Shown here in pieces: positions 24,200 through 30,317 of a stretch of 58,549 nucleotides of DNA. A program made the position numbers and the translations under genes. The notes under the pieces are model-generated. The model saw only the letters and a program-made list of their open reading frames with translations, did not search any database and was not told the DNA's origin. The stretch comes from Candidatus Buchananbacteria bacterium. Its GTDB lineage: Bacteria > Patescibacteriota > Patescibacteriia > 2-01-FULL-39-33. The stretch covers positions 1 through 58,549 of the forward strand of contig JAUSEE010000031.1 in assembly GCA_030650095.1 (NCBI GenBank), given 5' to 3'. How positions within the stretch are numbered: the first letter of the stretch is position 1; each line of letters opens with the position of its first letter.

Positions 24200-24233
24200 A
24201 AATTTAAATAAATTCTCATAAATATTAATTTTA

Positions 24234-24262
24234 ATAATACCACTTTTCACTTGATAAGTCAA
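24234..24262 (-). promoter_or_regulatory. Promoter of the helicase-WYL-DUF2130 operon
   Basis: TTGACT (24257-24262) and TATTAT (24234-24239) on the minus strand with a 17-nt spacer. The -35 overlaps the ORF-track start codon, showing that the annotated N-terminus is too long. Confidence 0.75.
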
Positions 24263-24265
24263 AAG

Positions 24266-24302
24266 AAAAACAGGAGCAGTTTTTATGTCTGCTCCTGTTT
24301 TT
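24266..24302. terminator. Strong terminator between the membrane gene and the helicase operon
   Basis: AAAACAGGAGCAG and CTGCTCCTGTTTT form a perfect 13-bp stem around a 9-nt loop. On the minus strand it ends the 24319..24861 transcript directly before the helicase promoter. Confidence 0.9.
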
Positions 24303-24318
24303 ATAACAATAATTTATC

Positions 24319-24861
24319 CTAAATTACCCATTCACGAGGTAGTCCTACAAATGAAAATCCAAAAGTAATTAATAGTGAAATAACAGCAATAACAGCGACC
24401 GGTACCAGCAGCTTCTTATTGGTCAAAATGGGCTTCTTCAAAGTCGAGATAAACCAGCGTTCTAAAACCGATAGGGCCAATAAAGTGATAGATAATTGCG
24501 CCAACAAGCTGGCAATACTATAAATTGACCATTGAAGATTATATGACAGATTTTGGTCAGCATGCCATATCTCCCCGTAAGGCAAGCTACCGCTTATGGT
24601 AAGCAAGATTACTGCGGCTAACAGCAACTTATATCCTAAATCACGATATTTCTTAGGCATTATCAGTATCAGCAATAATGCAGCGATCCAACATCCAATC
24701 AACTGGACGAAAAACAGCTGGTTATTGCTTAGGAAGTTATTGCTGACATTAATGCCTACCAAGAGATCACTGATAAATATAAATAACCAAAAGAATACCA
24801 CCAAGTAAGCGCCCCCGATTATTACTGAGATGAATTTTTTGAAGTCGTTGGATAAGGTCAT
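24319..24861 (-). CDS. Multi-pass membrane protein, function unknown
   Basis: 180 residues with about five hydrophobic segments (roughly 13-35, 48-66, 75-95, 108-130 and 150-172). The short loops carry basic residues consistent with an inner-membrane protein. No family recognised beyond a general similarity in layout to small CPR membrane proteins. It is the last gene of the minus-strand set SNase-like / zinc-ribbon / SppA / this gene, about 30 nt behind SppA, and is closed by a strong terminator. Confidence 0.7.
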   Translation of the reverse strand: MTLSNDFKKFISVIIGGAYLVVFFWLFIFISDLLVGINVSNNFLSNNQLFFVQLIGCWIAALLLILIMPKKYRDLGYKLLLAAVILLTISGSLPYGEIWHADQNLSYNLQWSIYSIASLLAQLSITLLALSVLERWFISTLKKPILTNKKLLVPVAVIAVISLLITFGFSFVGLPREWVI

Positions 24862-24892
24862 AAAATTATAAATTTAATATGTGAATGATTAT

Positions 24893-25708
24893 TTAACGAC
24901 AAACAACTGCTTCTTCGCCAATTACATCACTTAAATATTTCTCTACATCAAAGGAGTCACCAAGTTGATCTATTAAGCCATTATCCAAAGCCTTCTGACC
25001 ATCCATAGAATTGCCATCAGCTAATTGTTTTACCTTCTCAATATCCAGTTTTCTATTTTCTGCAACATTTCTGACAAATATATCATAGCCAGTTTGCAAA
25101 TTAGCTATGAGCATATCTTTCTCTTCTTTAGTTAATTTTTTATCTGAATTTCCAGTATCCTTATACTTGCCAATGCTTAATTGATTAAATGTTAATCCTT
25201 CTTTTTGGTTTTTATTAACATTATCCAAATATGACATAGTTATTCCAATCGATCCAACATCAGATAAATCAGAAGCAAATATCCTGTCAGCTCCACTGGC
25301 GGCAAAATAAGCTGCTGAAGCTCCCATGTCCCTGATTAAAGCCACTGTTGGTTTTTCCGATCGCTTAAGAGCATTGGCAATTTCTTGACCTGTGGTAGGC
25401 CAGCCCCCACCAGAATCTATGCTTAATAATATGGCTTTAATATTTTCATTGGCATCGGCGTCTTTGATTTGATTCACTATTTCTTCTGAAGATGAGCAGT
25501 CGGCACACTCCTCGTTCTCTTGGATGTAGGTATAAAGATCGCCATATAAATTTATTTTAGCGACATTGCAATCGCCATAAACCAAGGAATCATCATCAAA
25601 CCACATAATCACAGCGATAGACCAAAAAGCTATAACAGTTACTATTAGAATAATAACAGATATAGCTTTGGATATTTTTTTGATTTTTGGTGGTAGATGA
25701 AATTTCAT
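24893..25708 (-). CDS. sppA: Signal peptide peptidase SppA-like serine protease (S49)
   Basis: 271 residues. One N-terminal membrane anchor (about residues 14-38) is followed by an S49 protease domain. The segment VALIRDMGASAAYFAASGAD carries the nucleophilic Ser of the family and IFASDLSDVGSIGITMS its conserved continuation; a lysine in the KYKDTGNSDKKLTKEE region is the expected general base. Such enzymes cleave leftover signal peptides in the membrane. It is a short single-domain form, as in Gram-positive bacteria and archaea. In an integrative element it may act on element proteins or be passenger cargo (inference). It lies 10 nt behind the small zinc-ribbon gene. Confidence 0.9.
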   Translation of the reverse strand: MKFHLPPKIKKISKAISVIILIVTVIAFWSIAVIMWFDDDSLVYGDCNVAKINLYGDLYTYIQENEECADCSSSEEIVNQIKDADANENIKAILLSIDSGGGWPTTGQEIANALKRSEKPTVALIRDMGASAAYFAASGADRIFASDLSDVGSIGITMSYLDNVNKNQKEGLTFNQLSIGKYKDTGNSDKKLTKEEKDMLIANLQTGYDIFVRNVAENRKLDIEKVKQLADGNSMDGQKALDNGLIDQLGDSFDVEKYLSDVIGEEAVVCR

Positions 25709-25718
25709 AGATTATATC

Positions 25719-26060
25719 TTATTTTTTATTCTTTTTACTAAAAACCACTTTATTAAATATCATAGTAATAATAATTGCCAGAAAAGCATAGCCAACAATC
25801 TCCCCAAAAAAACCAACAAGCCCATTGCTCTCAGTAAAATTAATATAAATTGATCTACTTTGAAGCAAAAGAACAATAATAAAAATAATCATGAACATTT
25901 TCCATGTTCTCCGACTATTATTGTCATCTTTATTTTTTGATAAGACGGTTGAATCTTTCGGAGTTGAAGCAACATCATCTATTTGTTTGACTTTAACGCC
26001 ACACCCACCACAAAAACGGCTATTTTTTTCTATGACCAGCCCACACCTTGAACAAAACAT
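25719..26060 (-). CDS. Zinc-ribbon membrane protein, function unknown
   Basis: 113 residues. An N-terminal double-CxxC zinc ribbon (MFCSRCGLVIEKNSRFCGGC) is followed by a charged linker and two hydrophobic segments (about residues 53-70 and 82-105). This zinc-ribbon-plus-membrane layout is common and unspecific. The same architecture, with a different C-terminal part, is found in the neighbouring upstream gene (26090..26911), indicating related membrane-anchored partners. Spacing of 10 nt to sppA and 29 nt to the upstream gene supports one transcript. Confidence 0.75.
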   Translation of the reverse strand: MFCSRCGLVIEKNSRFCGGCGVKVKQIDDVASTPKDSTVLSKNKDDNNSRRTWKMFMIIFIIVLLLQSRSIYINFTESNGLVGFFGEIVGYAFLAIIITMIFNKVVFSKKNKK

Positions 26061-26089
26061 AAATTTATTATTTATTATTTTTTAAGAAT

Positions 26090-26911
26090 TTATTTACATG
26101 TTCCCCAAAAACCTCTTTTAGCGGCTCTAGCGACCTCTTGTTCATTATTTTGCAATCCTAACGCGTAATTAAAATCGCCAATATGGTAATTTGCAACAGC
26201 ATAACCTGCGTATACTAAATTTTTTTCGACGCTTATTTGTTCATCAGATTTAAGTTTACTAAAATCAAGAACTAATGGATCTACATCACTGCTTAGAATC
26301 GAAACATATCTCAAAAGACGTGGCTTCAACTTATCCACCGATTTATAATCTTCGGGAGTCGCTAAATAGACATATTTATGCTCGATAAACCTCTTTAAAA
26401 AATCAGTAGCCAATCTTGATCGACAATCATTACTACCTATGTCATAGATCCCAGTAATCTCTATGGTTCTAAAAGTTATAAAATTTTCATTTCCTTTTAT
26501 AATTAAATAGGATACGATAATAGTATTATTATCAACAACTTTCTCTACCCAAACTGATTTATTGTCATCTGGATCATTAGAAATTTGTTTTTCACTATCA
26601 ATTATAAAACCGTTTGGGTTAGAGAGGTAGACTGGATTAGTCGTCGAAGGCACATTATTAGCATTCCTATCTTCATCTGCTATCCTCTGTTTTTCGATTA
26701 AGTTATTAATAACATCTTTAGCAACCAAAAATCCAAAGGCTATAGCTATAATTACGACGACAATAATAATTATTTTAACCAAAGTTGAAAAACTTTTATT
26801 CTCTCCCATACTAATATCACCTACTGTCACCGTACTACCACAGCTAATACAAAATTTATTACTTGGTTTAAATTTTTGTCCACATTTTGGACAATTTTTT
26901 GGTTTTTCCAT
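26090..26911 (-). CDS. Zinc-ribbon, membrane-anchored SNase-like protein (probably inactive)
   Basis: 273 residues from the chosen ATG at 26911 (MEKPKNCPKCGQ). The ORF track extends to a GTG at 26947 inside the terminator-like end of an RNA structure, which is unlikely. Order: zinc ribbon (CPKCG ... CISCG, residues 7-28), a membrane segment (about 45-65), a linker, and a staphylococcal-nuclease-like domain (about 95-273) ending AARAAKRGFWGTCK-like, the usual SNase tail. The catalytic D-x-P-E of SNases is missing (ITGIYDIGSNDCRS), so cleavage activity is doubtful. It may bind nucleic acid at the membrane (inference). Confidence 0.7.
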   Translation of the reverse strand: MEKPKNCPKCGQKFKPSNKFCISCGSTVTVGDISMGENKSFSTLVKIIIIVVVIIAIAFGFLVAKDVINNLIEKQRIADEDRNANNVPSTTNPVYLSNPNGFIIDSEKQISNDPDDNKSVWVEKVVDNNTIIVSYLIIKGNENFITFRTIEITGIYDIGSNDCRSRLATDFLKRFIEHKYVYLATPEDYKSVDKLKPRLLRYVSILSSDVDPLVLDFSKLKSDEQISVEKNLVYAGYAVANYHIGDFNYALGLQNNEQEVARAAKRGFWGTCK

Positions 26912-26939
26912 ATTTTTAAATAATTTTAAGTAATCAAAA

Positions 26940-27052
26940 AAGGCCACCCGTACTGGTATGGCAATCTTTCAACTGCCCTATGACCTTTCGGACATAGGCT
27001 CACACAAGCAAAACCAGACGGAATGGCCGTCTCTGTGCTCGTGTGAGTCTTT
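26940..27052 (-). ncRNA. Candidate structured non-coding RNA
   Basis: Minus strand: TTGCTT and TATAAA with a 16-nt spacer lie directly before a compact set of hairpins. First, ACTCACACgAGCA pairs with TGCTtGTGTGAG and encloses AGACGG/CCGTCT. Second, CCTATGTCC-GAAA-GGTCATAGG. Third, a terminator-like GCCA...TGGC stem ending in CTTTTTTG. No open frame is present and the conserved pairs cover nearly all of it. No known RNA class was recognised. Plus-strand transcription with a T5 tail at 27051 cannot be excluded. Confidence 0.55.
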
Positions 27053-27053
27053 T

Positions 27054-27081
27054 TATAATCATGCCCGAAGCTAAAGCAACG
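27054..27081 (-). promoter_or_regulatory. Candidate promoter of the structured RNA
   Basis: TTGCTT about 16 nt upstream of TATAAA on the minus strand, with transcription predicted to begin at the first hairpin. The region 27082-27186 upstream holds only the GCCAGTGGGCTAACCA repeat. Confidence 0.4.
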
Positions 27082-27186
27082 AGTTTAGATTATCTACTAG
27101 ATTGTATCTGTAATCTACCAAAAAACGGCTCAAAAATCAAGCCAGTGGGCTAACCAGCTAAATAACCAATTAGCCCACAGTAACTC

Positions 27187-27202
27187 TGTCACCTGGTGGC
27201 AG
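27187..27202. repeat. Palindromic site 4: GTCACCTGGTGGCA
   Basis: Same CACCTGGTG core as the three sites in the left arm, 14 kb away. A second shared motif (GCCAGT[A/G]GGCTAACCA, 27141-27155 and 13626-13641) lies near both clusters. Confidence 0.55.
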
Positions 27203-27214
27203 AGTACATTATTA

Positions 27215-27418
27215 TTAAACCGACCGTGAATATTTTGCTAACCTTAAACAACTGAGGCATAACACTTTTTCTGGTTTTTTTATATGCGGAAAGGAAAGAA
27301 AAACGCGGTATTTAATGAATAATCGAAGGCACCGATTACATCGCCAGCAATTTGCATTCTCCCTTATCTGATATTTTTCTAAATAATAAATAACCTGCCC
27401 ATTAATTCGTTTCAACAT
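27215..27418 (-). CDS. Small zinc-finger-like protein
   Basis: 67 residues, starting MLKRINGQVIYYLEKYQIRE. Two CxxC pairs are visible (CWRCNRC near residue 24 and CLSC near residue 54), compatible with one zinc site. It starts 4 nt past the end of the putative annealing protein gene and closes that transcript. Basic and small; function unknown, a nucleic-acid-binding role is plausible. Confidence 0.6.
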   Translation of the reverse strand: MLKRINGQVIYYLEKYQIRENANCWRCNRCLRLFIKYRVFLSFPHIKKPEKVLCLSCLRLAKYSRSV

Positions 27419-27421
27419 AAG

Positions 27422-28195
27422 CTACTGGTTTAATAACTCCTCTATTAGTTGGCTAGCCTCAAATTTGGATAATCCTTCTGAAGTTTTAAGATGTTCTTCC
27501 AGTTCTTCTTTTTCAAAATATCTTTGACTGATTAAATTATAAAGAAACCTCTTTTGCTTGGCAGTGGCTGGAATAAAGCCAAATTCATCCCCCTGATCAG
27601 CTACAAAAGCGTTATTCACGGCGTCTGGGAAGCGCTGGGAGCTATTCTCTATATCAACCTGAACATTATGACCTCTTGAATAATCAACAGCCTCTGAGCG
27701 ACTGCTATCTAACGCTTCTGACAAATTTTCGATGTCTTGAGTGAAAATATCAGACAAGCCAGTTGTTCTGATCACAGCGTCTATGTAGGATGACTTTTGG
27801 CTCATCTTGATTGTCTTGTTCACATCCCATTGGTTTTTAGAAAGAGTGGCGGCTCCTCTGCCTTGCCCAACCACTTGATTATTTCGACAAAGATTACAGA
27901 CATAAGCGATTATATCTTTGACCTCACTAAAAGCGTTCATGGTGTCGTCATCTCTCTTAAAAGTGGCAGTTAAATTATAAATGTTTGCTAATTTTTCAGC
28001 TCCACCTTTCGCCAAAGATTTTCTGCCTTTTATTTCATAATAATCCTGATTCTCCTGCAGTTTGGGCAGTACTTGAGAAATAAAATAACTTCGCTTCGCC
28101 AGCAGATTATCCACTCCTTGTTTAAATGCCTCCAAAGTATCGGCCATCGGTTGAGCAATATTATCGGACATTGTTGTTGATAGTGCTTGAGTCAT
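27422..28195 (-). CDS. Possible single-strand annealing / recombination mediator protein
   Basis: 257 residues. The first 180 residues show the layout of phage- and element-encoded ssDNA-annealing-type proteins: NQDYYEIKGRKSLAKGGAEK, then KMSQKSSYIDAVIRTTGLSD and IFTQDIE, a pattern seen in Rad52/Sak-like and related uncharacterised mobile-element proteins. The C-terminal 50 residues (ATAKQKRFLYNLISQRYF ... LSKFEASQLIEELL) form a small helical domain also found at the end of such proteins. The assignment rests on pattern memory only. It overlaps the SymE-like gene by 4 nt (ATGA), so the two are translationally coupled. Confidence 0.5.
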   Translation of the reverse strand: MTQALSTTMSDNIAQPMADTLEAFKQGVDNLLAKRSYFISQVLPKLQENQDYYEIKGRKSLAKGGAEKLANIYNLTATFKRDDDTMNAFSEVKDIIAYVCNLCRNNQVVGQGRGAATLSKNQWDVNKTIKMSQKSSYIDAVIRTTGLSDIFTQDIENLSEALDSSRSEAVDYSRGHNVQVDIENSSQRFPDAVNNAFVADQGDEFGFIPATAKQKRFLYNLISQRYFEKEELEEHLKTSEGLSKFEASQLIEELLNQ

Positions 28196-28380
28196 ATGAT
28201 TTTAGTTATGATTAATTTGTTTAACTCATACTCAACATTTATTTTGTCACCAGTGTTGAAGCCACAAGCTAATAAGTAATTATTGACTATGCGAATATAC
28301 GGGATAATTCGACGATTATGATTGAGATGACTGACAGTCATTGTTCTGACTGCGCTATCGTTATTGATTGTTTCTGACAT
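28192..28380 (-). CDS. SymE-like toxin-family protein
   Basis: 62 residues. The C-terminal 40 residues RIIPYIRIVNNYLLACGFNT-GDKINVEYELNKLIIT match the SymE/AbrB-like fold: P-x-I-R-(x)n-L-x-x-A/C-G-F-x-x-G-D-x-V-x-V-x-x-x-x-x-x-L-I-I. SymE proteins are small, nucleic-acid-binding and in E. coli act as an SOS-induced toxin controlled by an antisense RNA. Whether this one is toxic is unknown; no antisense RNA is evident. Its stop overlaps the start of the next gene. Confidence 0.6.
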   Translation of the reverse strand: MSETINNDSAVRTMTVSHLNHNRRIIPYIRIVNNYLLACGFNTGDKINVEYELNKLIITKII

Positions 28381-28398
28381 AAAAATTGATTAAGTTAA

Positions 28399-28566
28399 TT
28401 ATTGATCCATTTGGCCGCACTTCTTGCACACGCCGATATAAATCACCTTGTCATTTTGAATATCAAGCATGGATATGGTTTTATAGCGATGCTTGCATTC
28501 GGCTTTTCTAAGATGATTGACGACTTCTTGATTGAGGCCAATTTCTCGCAGATTAGTCTTAGACAT
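28399..28566 (-). CDS. Small zinc-ribbon-like protein
   Basis: 55-residue frame missing from the ORF track (ATG at 28566). It begins MSKTNLREIGLNQEVVNHLR and ends with a CKKCGQMDQ motif; an earlier C-x-H pair (CKH) could complete a zinc site. Strong support: AGGAGGTGAGAGAAC directly before the ATG is one of the best ribosome-binding sites in the window. The upstream gene's stop codon lies just inside this gene (overlap of 8 nt). Function unknown. Confidence 0.65.
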   Translation of the reverse strand: MSKTNLREIGLNQEVVNHLRKAECKHRYKTISMLDIQNDKVIYIGVCKKCGQMDQ

Positions 28567-28741
28567 GTTCTCTCACCTCCTGTTTGACTTTAGGTTTATT
28601 GTTTTGAGGATTTGGTCCGACTGGACACGGTTCTCCTCCTAAATCCAACCACCTGAAAATACGGTTAAAGTAGCTTGATCGTCTGTAAGCTGACAAAGAA
28701 ACCAATGGAGTTATATCCATATTGGTAATTGAGTTAAACAT
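28559..28741 (-). CDS. Small protein, function unknown
   Basis: 60 residues, beginning MFNSITNMDITPLVSLSAYR. It fits in the minus-strand run between the ArdC-like gene (14 nt upstream) and the small zinc-ribbon gene, whose ribosome-binding site lies inside its last codons. The overlap and spacing suggest a coupled operon gene. No family recognised; the proline/asparagine-rich C-terminus looks disordered. Confidence 0.5.
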   Translation of the reverse strand: MFNSITNMDITPLVSLSAYRRSSYFNRIFRWLDLGGEPCPVGPNPQNNKPKVKQEVREHV

Positions 28742-28755
28742 AGCTGATTTGGTTA

Positions 28756-29055
28756 TTAATTAATTGGTTCAACTTGCAGATAGTAAAACAAATTGACTCG
28801 TTTGGGATAAGTGCTGATAACCTCGCCGTGTTCATCTTTGCGATCAACATAAGTAATACTTGGTATGGCACGTTCCCCGCGTTTGACTCTAAAGTTATTA
28901 GCCAACCATTGCTTGAAAGTAAGGCAATTATAATATGGGTCATAGTTTTTAACTTCTGCCTCGCCATACCTTCTGGCTATTTCTTCGGCCACCATTTTGG
29001 CAGTAGCCGTCGATCCTTTGTAGTTGGATTTAATAATGGATTTGATTGATTCCAT
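28756..29055 (-). CDS. Small protein resembling the ArdC N-terminal ssDNA-binding domain
   Basis: 99 residues. The central region DPYYNCLTFKQWLANNFRVK followed by RGERAIPSITYV resembles the N-terminal domain of ArdC-type antirestriction proteins (N-x-L-T-F-x-Q ... V-x-K-G-E-x-A). ArdC domains bind ssDNA and are typical of plasmids and conjugative elements. Only the N-terminal type domain is present; the metalloprotease half of ArdC is absent. First gene of a six-gene minus-strand run (28.76-27.2 kb). Recognition is tentative. Confidence 0.45.
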   Translation of the reverse strand: MESIKSIIKSNYKGSTATAKMVAEEIARRYGEAEVKNYDPYYNCLTFKQWLANNFRVKRGERAIPSITYVDRKDEHGEVISTYPKRVNLFYYLQVEPIN

Positions 29056-29653
29056 AAATTTGTTTGATTAATAATTTAGTAAATAAAAAAGCCACCAGTC
29101 GACTTTTAAACACTGACGGCTTGAGAAAGATTTAGCTATTAAACTAAATCAGAGATGGGGTATTTAATTATTAAATTAGGGCTTGGGGGAGCGGTTGATT
29201 AAGGAATCATCTATCAATATGGGAACTAGGACATAAAGGAATCATCTTCTTCTGCGACCAAATTTAAAGCTTGGGGGTGGTTTGGAAATAATTTCAAAAT
29301 AAAAATAATCTTGGTTAAAAAAATTCCACCAAATTTTTTAAACTTTTTTAACATCTAGTAAATTACTATTACTCTGCCAACCCTACTAAGTAGATATGAA
29401 AAAAAATAATTTCTTGTTAATAAACATATTTTATCCAATATACGCTTGTCTTGTTTAAATGATTAATAGTAAAAAATAATAAAAAATGTAACTTTACATC
29501 TAAATTTAGTGTTTTTTTGCGATGTGTCTTGACATTTAATTTCCCCACTAAGAATCATCATTAAAAGATGTTATTTCGACAAAAAAACAGAGCTTTTTTG
29601 TGATAAAAAATATCGTTTTCTTGTCTAAATTTATTATTTTTTCACAACGACAC
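29056..29653. other. AT-rich non-coding region with short direct repeats
   Basis: About 600 bp between divergent transcripts with no gene. AAGGAATCATCT occurs at 29201-29212 and 29236-29247, and GCTTGGGGG at 29181-29189 and 29269-29277, the two forming nested pairs. The part 29320-29650 is extremely AT-rich. Repeats next to an AT-rich stretch would suit a replication origin or a divergent control region; this is inference. Confidence 0.45.
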
Positions 29654-29682
29654 TTGACAAAATGAAAATACTCGTCTATAAT
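29654..29682 (+). promoter_or_regulatory. Consensus promoter of the integrase leader
   Basis: Perfect TTGACA (29654-29659), 17-nt spacer, perfect TATAAT (29677-29682). The strongest promoter sequence in the window, pointing to the 29805 and integrase genes. Confidence 0.85.
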
Positions 29683-29688
29683 TATATT

Positions 29689-29746
29689 TAATAAGCATCA
29701 CAACTAAATAAAAAACAAAGACGCAGCCAAGGGCTGTGTTTTTTGT
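29689..29746 (+). ncRNA. Short leader RNA ending in a terminator (attenuator or small RNA)
   Basis: From the predicted start of transcription at about 29689 only about 55 nt are made before a strong terminator (29711-29746: ACGCAGCC-aag-GGCTGTGT with flanking A6/T6). It lies between the consensus promoter and the genes 29805..30302 and the integrase. Either the integrase is made only by read-through, or a free small RNA is produced. Confidence 0.6.
29711..29746 (+). terminator. Leader terminator upstream of the integrase genes
   Basis: 8-bp stem with a 3-nt loop, extended by A-T pairs, ending in TTTTTTG. It is placed within 30-60 nt of a consensus promoter and about 60 nt before the first start codon. 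Confidence 0.8.
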
Positions 29747-29804
29747 TGCTGTCTGACTAAATGTTGGCAAAAAAAGCTTATTAAAAGATTAACTTAGATT
29801 ATTT

Positions 29805-30302
29805 ATGGCAAAAAAATTAAAATTCACTCCACTTACTGCTATCAAAATGAAATGTCTGAACTGCCAGGGATTCAATAAGATGGGCGTCAGGAGGTGCGGA
29901 CATCAAAATTGTCCTAATTTTCCCTATAGATTAGGCAATAATCCTAACCGTAAGGGAATCGATAATGGAATAATGACCAAAAACAATCATGGACTGGAGA
30001 AATCCTTAATTGAGTCGATAAAAAACAGGCAAAACAAGGCTGATAACACACTCATACCAAGGCCACTCTCAACTATTAGACAAGAGTGTCTTGATTGTTG
30101 TTTGGATCAGCCAGGAGAAGTATCTTTTTGTCCAGCTCTAGAATGTCCTTTTTACTTATTTCGTTTTGGACGCAGACCGACAGACAAAGAAATAAGTCAG
30201 TTCCTTATTGATTGCCATGAGCCAGAGATATTGAATGAAGCATATATCGACCTAGCAACTCAAGTCAAGAAAATCCTTAATTCAGTCAAAGAAAATAAAT
30301 AA
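29805..30302 (+). CDS. Protein with duplicated cysteine-rich domain of phage/element type
   Basis: 165 residues with two similar cysteine-rich halves. The first is MKCLNCQGFNK-MGVRRCGHQN-CPNFPYRLG; the second is QECLDCCLDQPGEVSFCPAL-ECPFYLFRFGR. Each follows C-L-x-C-(C)-...-V-x-x-C-x-x-x-x-C-P-x-(x)-x-(F/Y)-R-(x)-G, a pattern common in uncharacterised phage and plasmid proteins that probably bind zinc. It is 15 nt upstream of the tyrosine recombinase and transcribed with it, so it could be a recombination directionality or DNA-binding accessory factor (inference). No Shine-Dalgarno. Confidence 0.65.
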   Translation: MAKKLKFTPLTAIKMKCLNCQGFNKMGVRRCGHQNCPNFPYRLGNNPNRKGIDNGIMTKNNHGLEKSLIESIKNRQNKADNTLIPRPLSTIRQECLDCCLDQPGEVSFCPALECPFYLFRFGRRPTDKEISQFLIDCHEPEILNEAYIDLATQVKKILNSVKENK

Positions 30303-30317
30303 ATAACAATAAAAATT

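Noticed and set aside
26945-26947. GTG start for the SNase-like gene
   Set aside because: It lies in the terminator-like 3' end of the structured RNA and would add a nonconserved 12-residue hydrophobic stretch; ATG at 26911 begins directly before the zinc ribbon.
28402-28587. 61-aa plus ORF MIHLAALLAHADINHL
   Set aside because: Shadow of the minus-strand small zinc-ribbon gene with its strong Shine-Dalgarno.
28734-28967. 77-aa minus ORF overlapping the ArdC-like gene in another frame
   Set aside because: Overlaps a better supported frame almost completely; no ribosome-binding site.
29160-29290. Possible CRISPR-like repeats (AAGGAATCATCT, GCTTGGGGG)
   Set aside because: Only two copies each, unequal spacing and no cas genes; more like regulatory or origin repeats.
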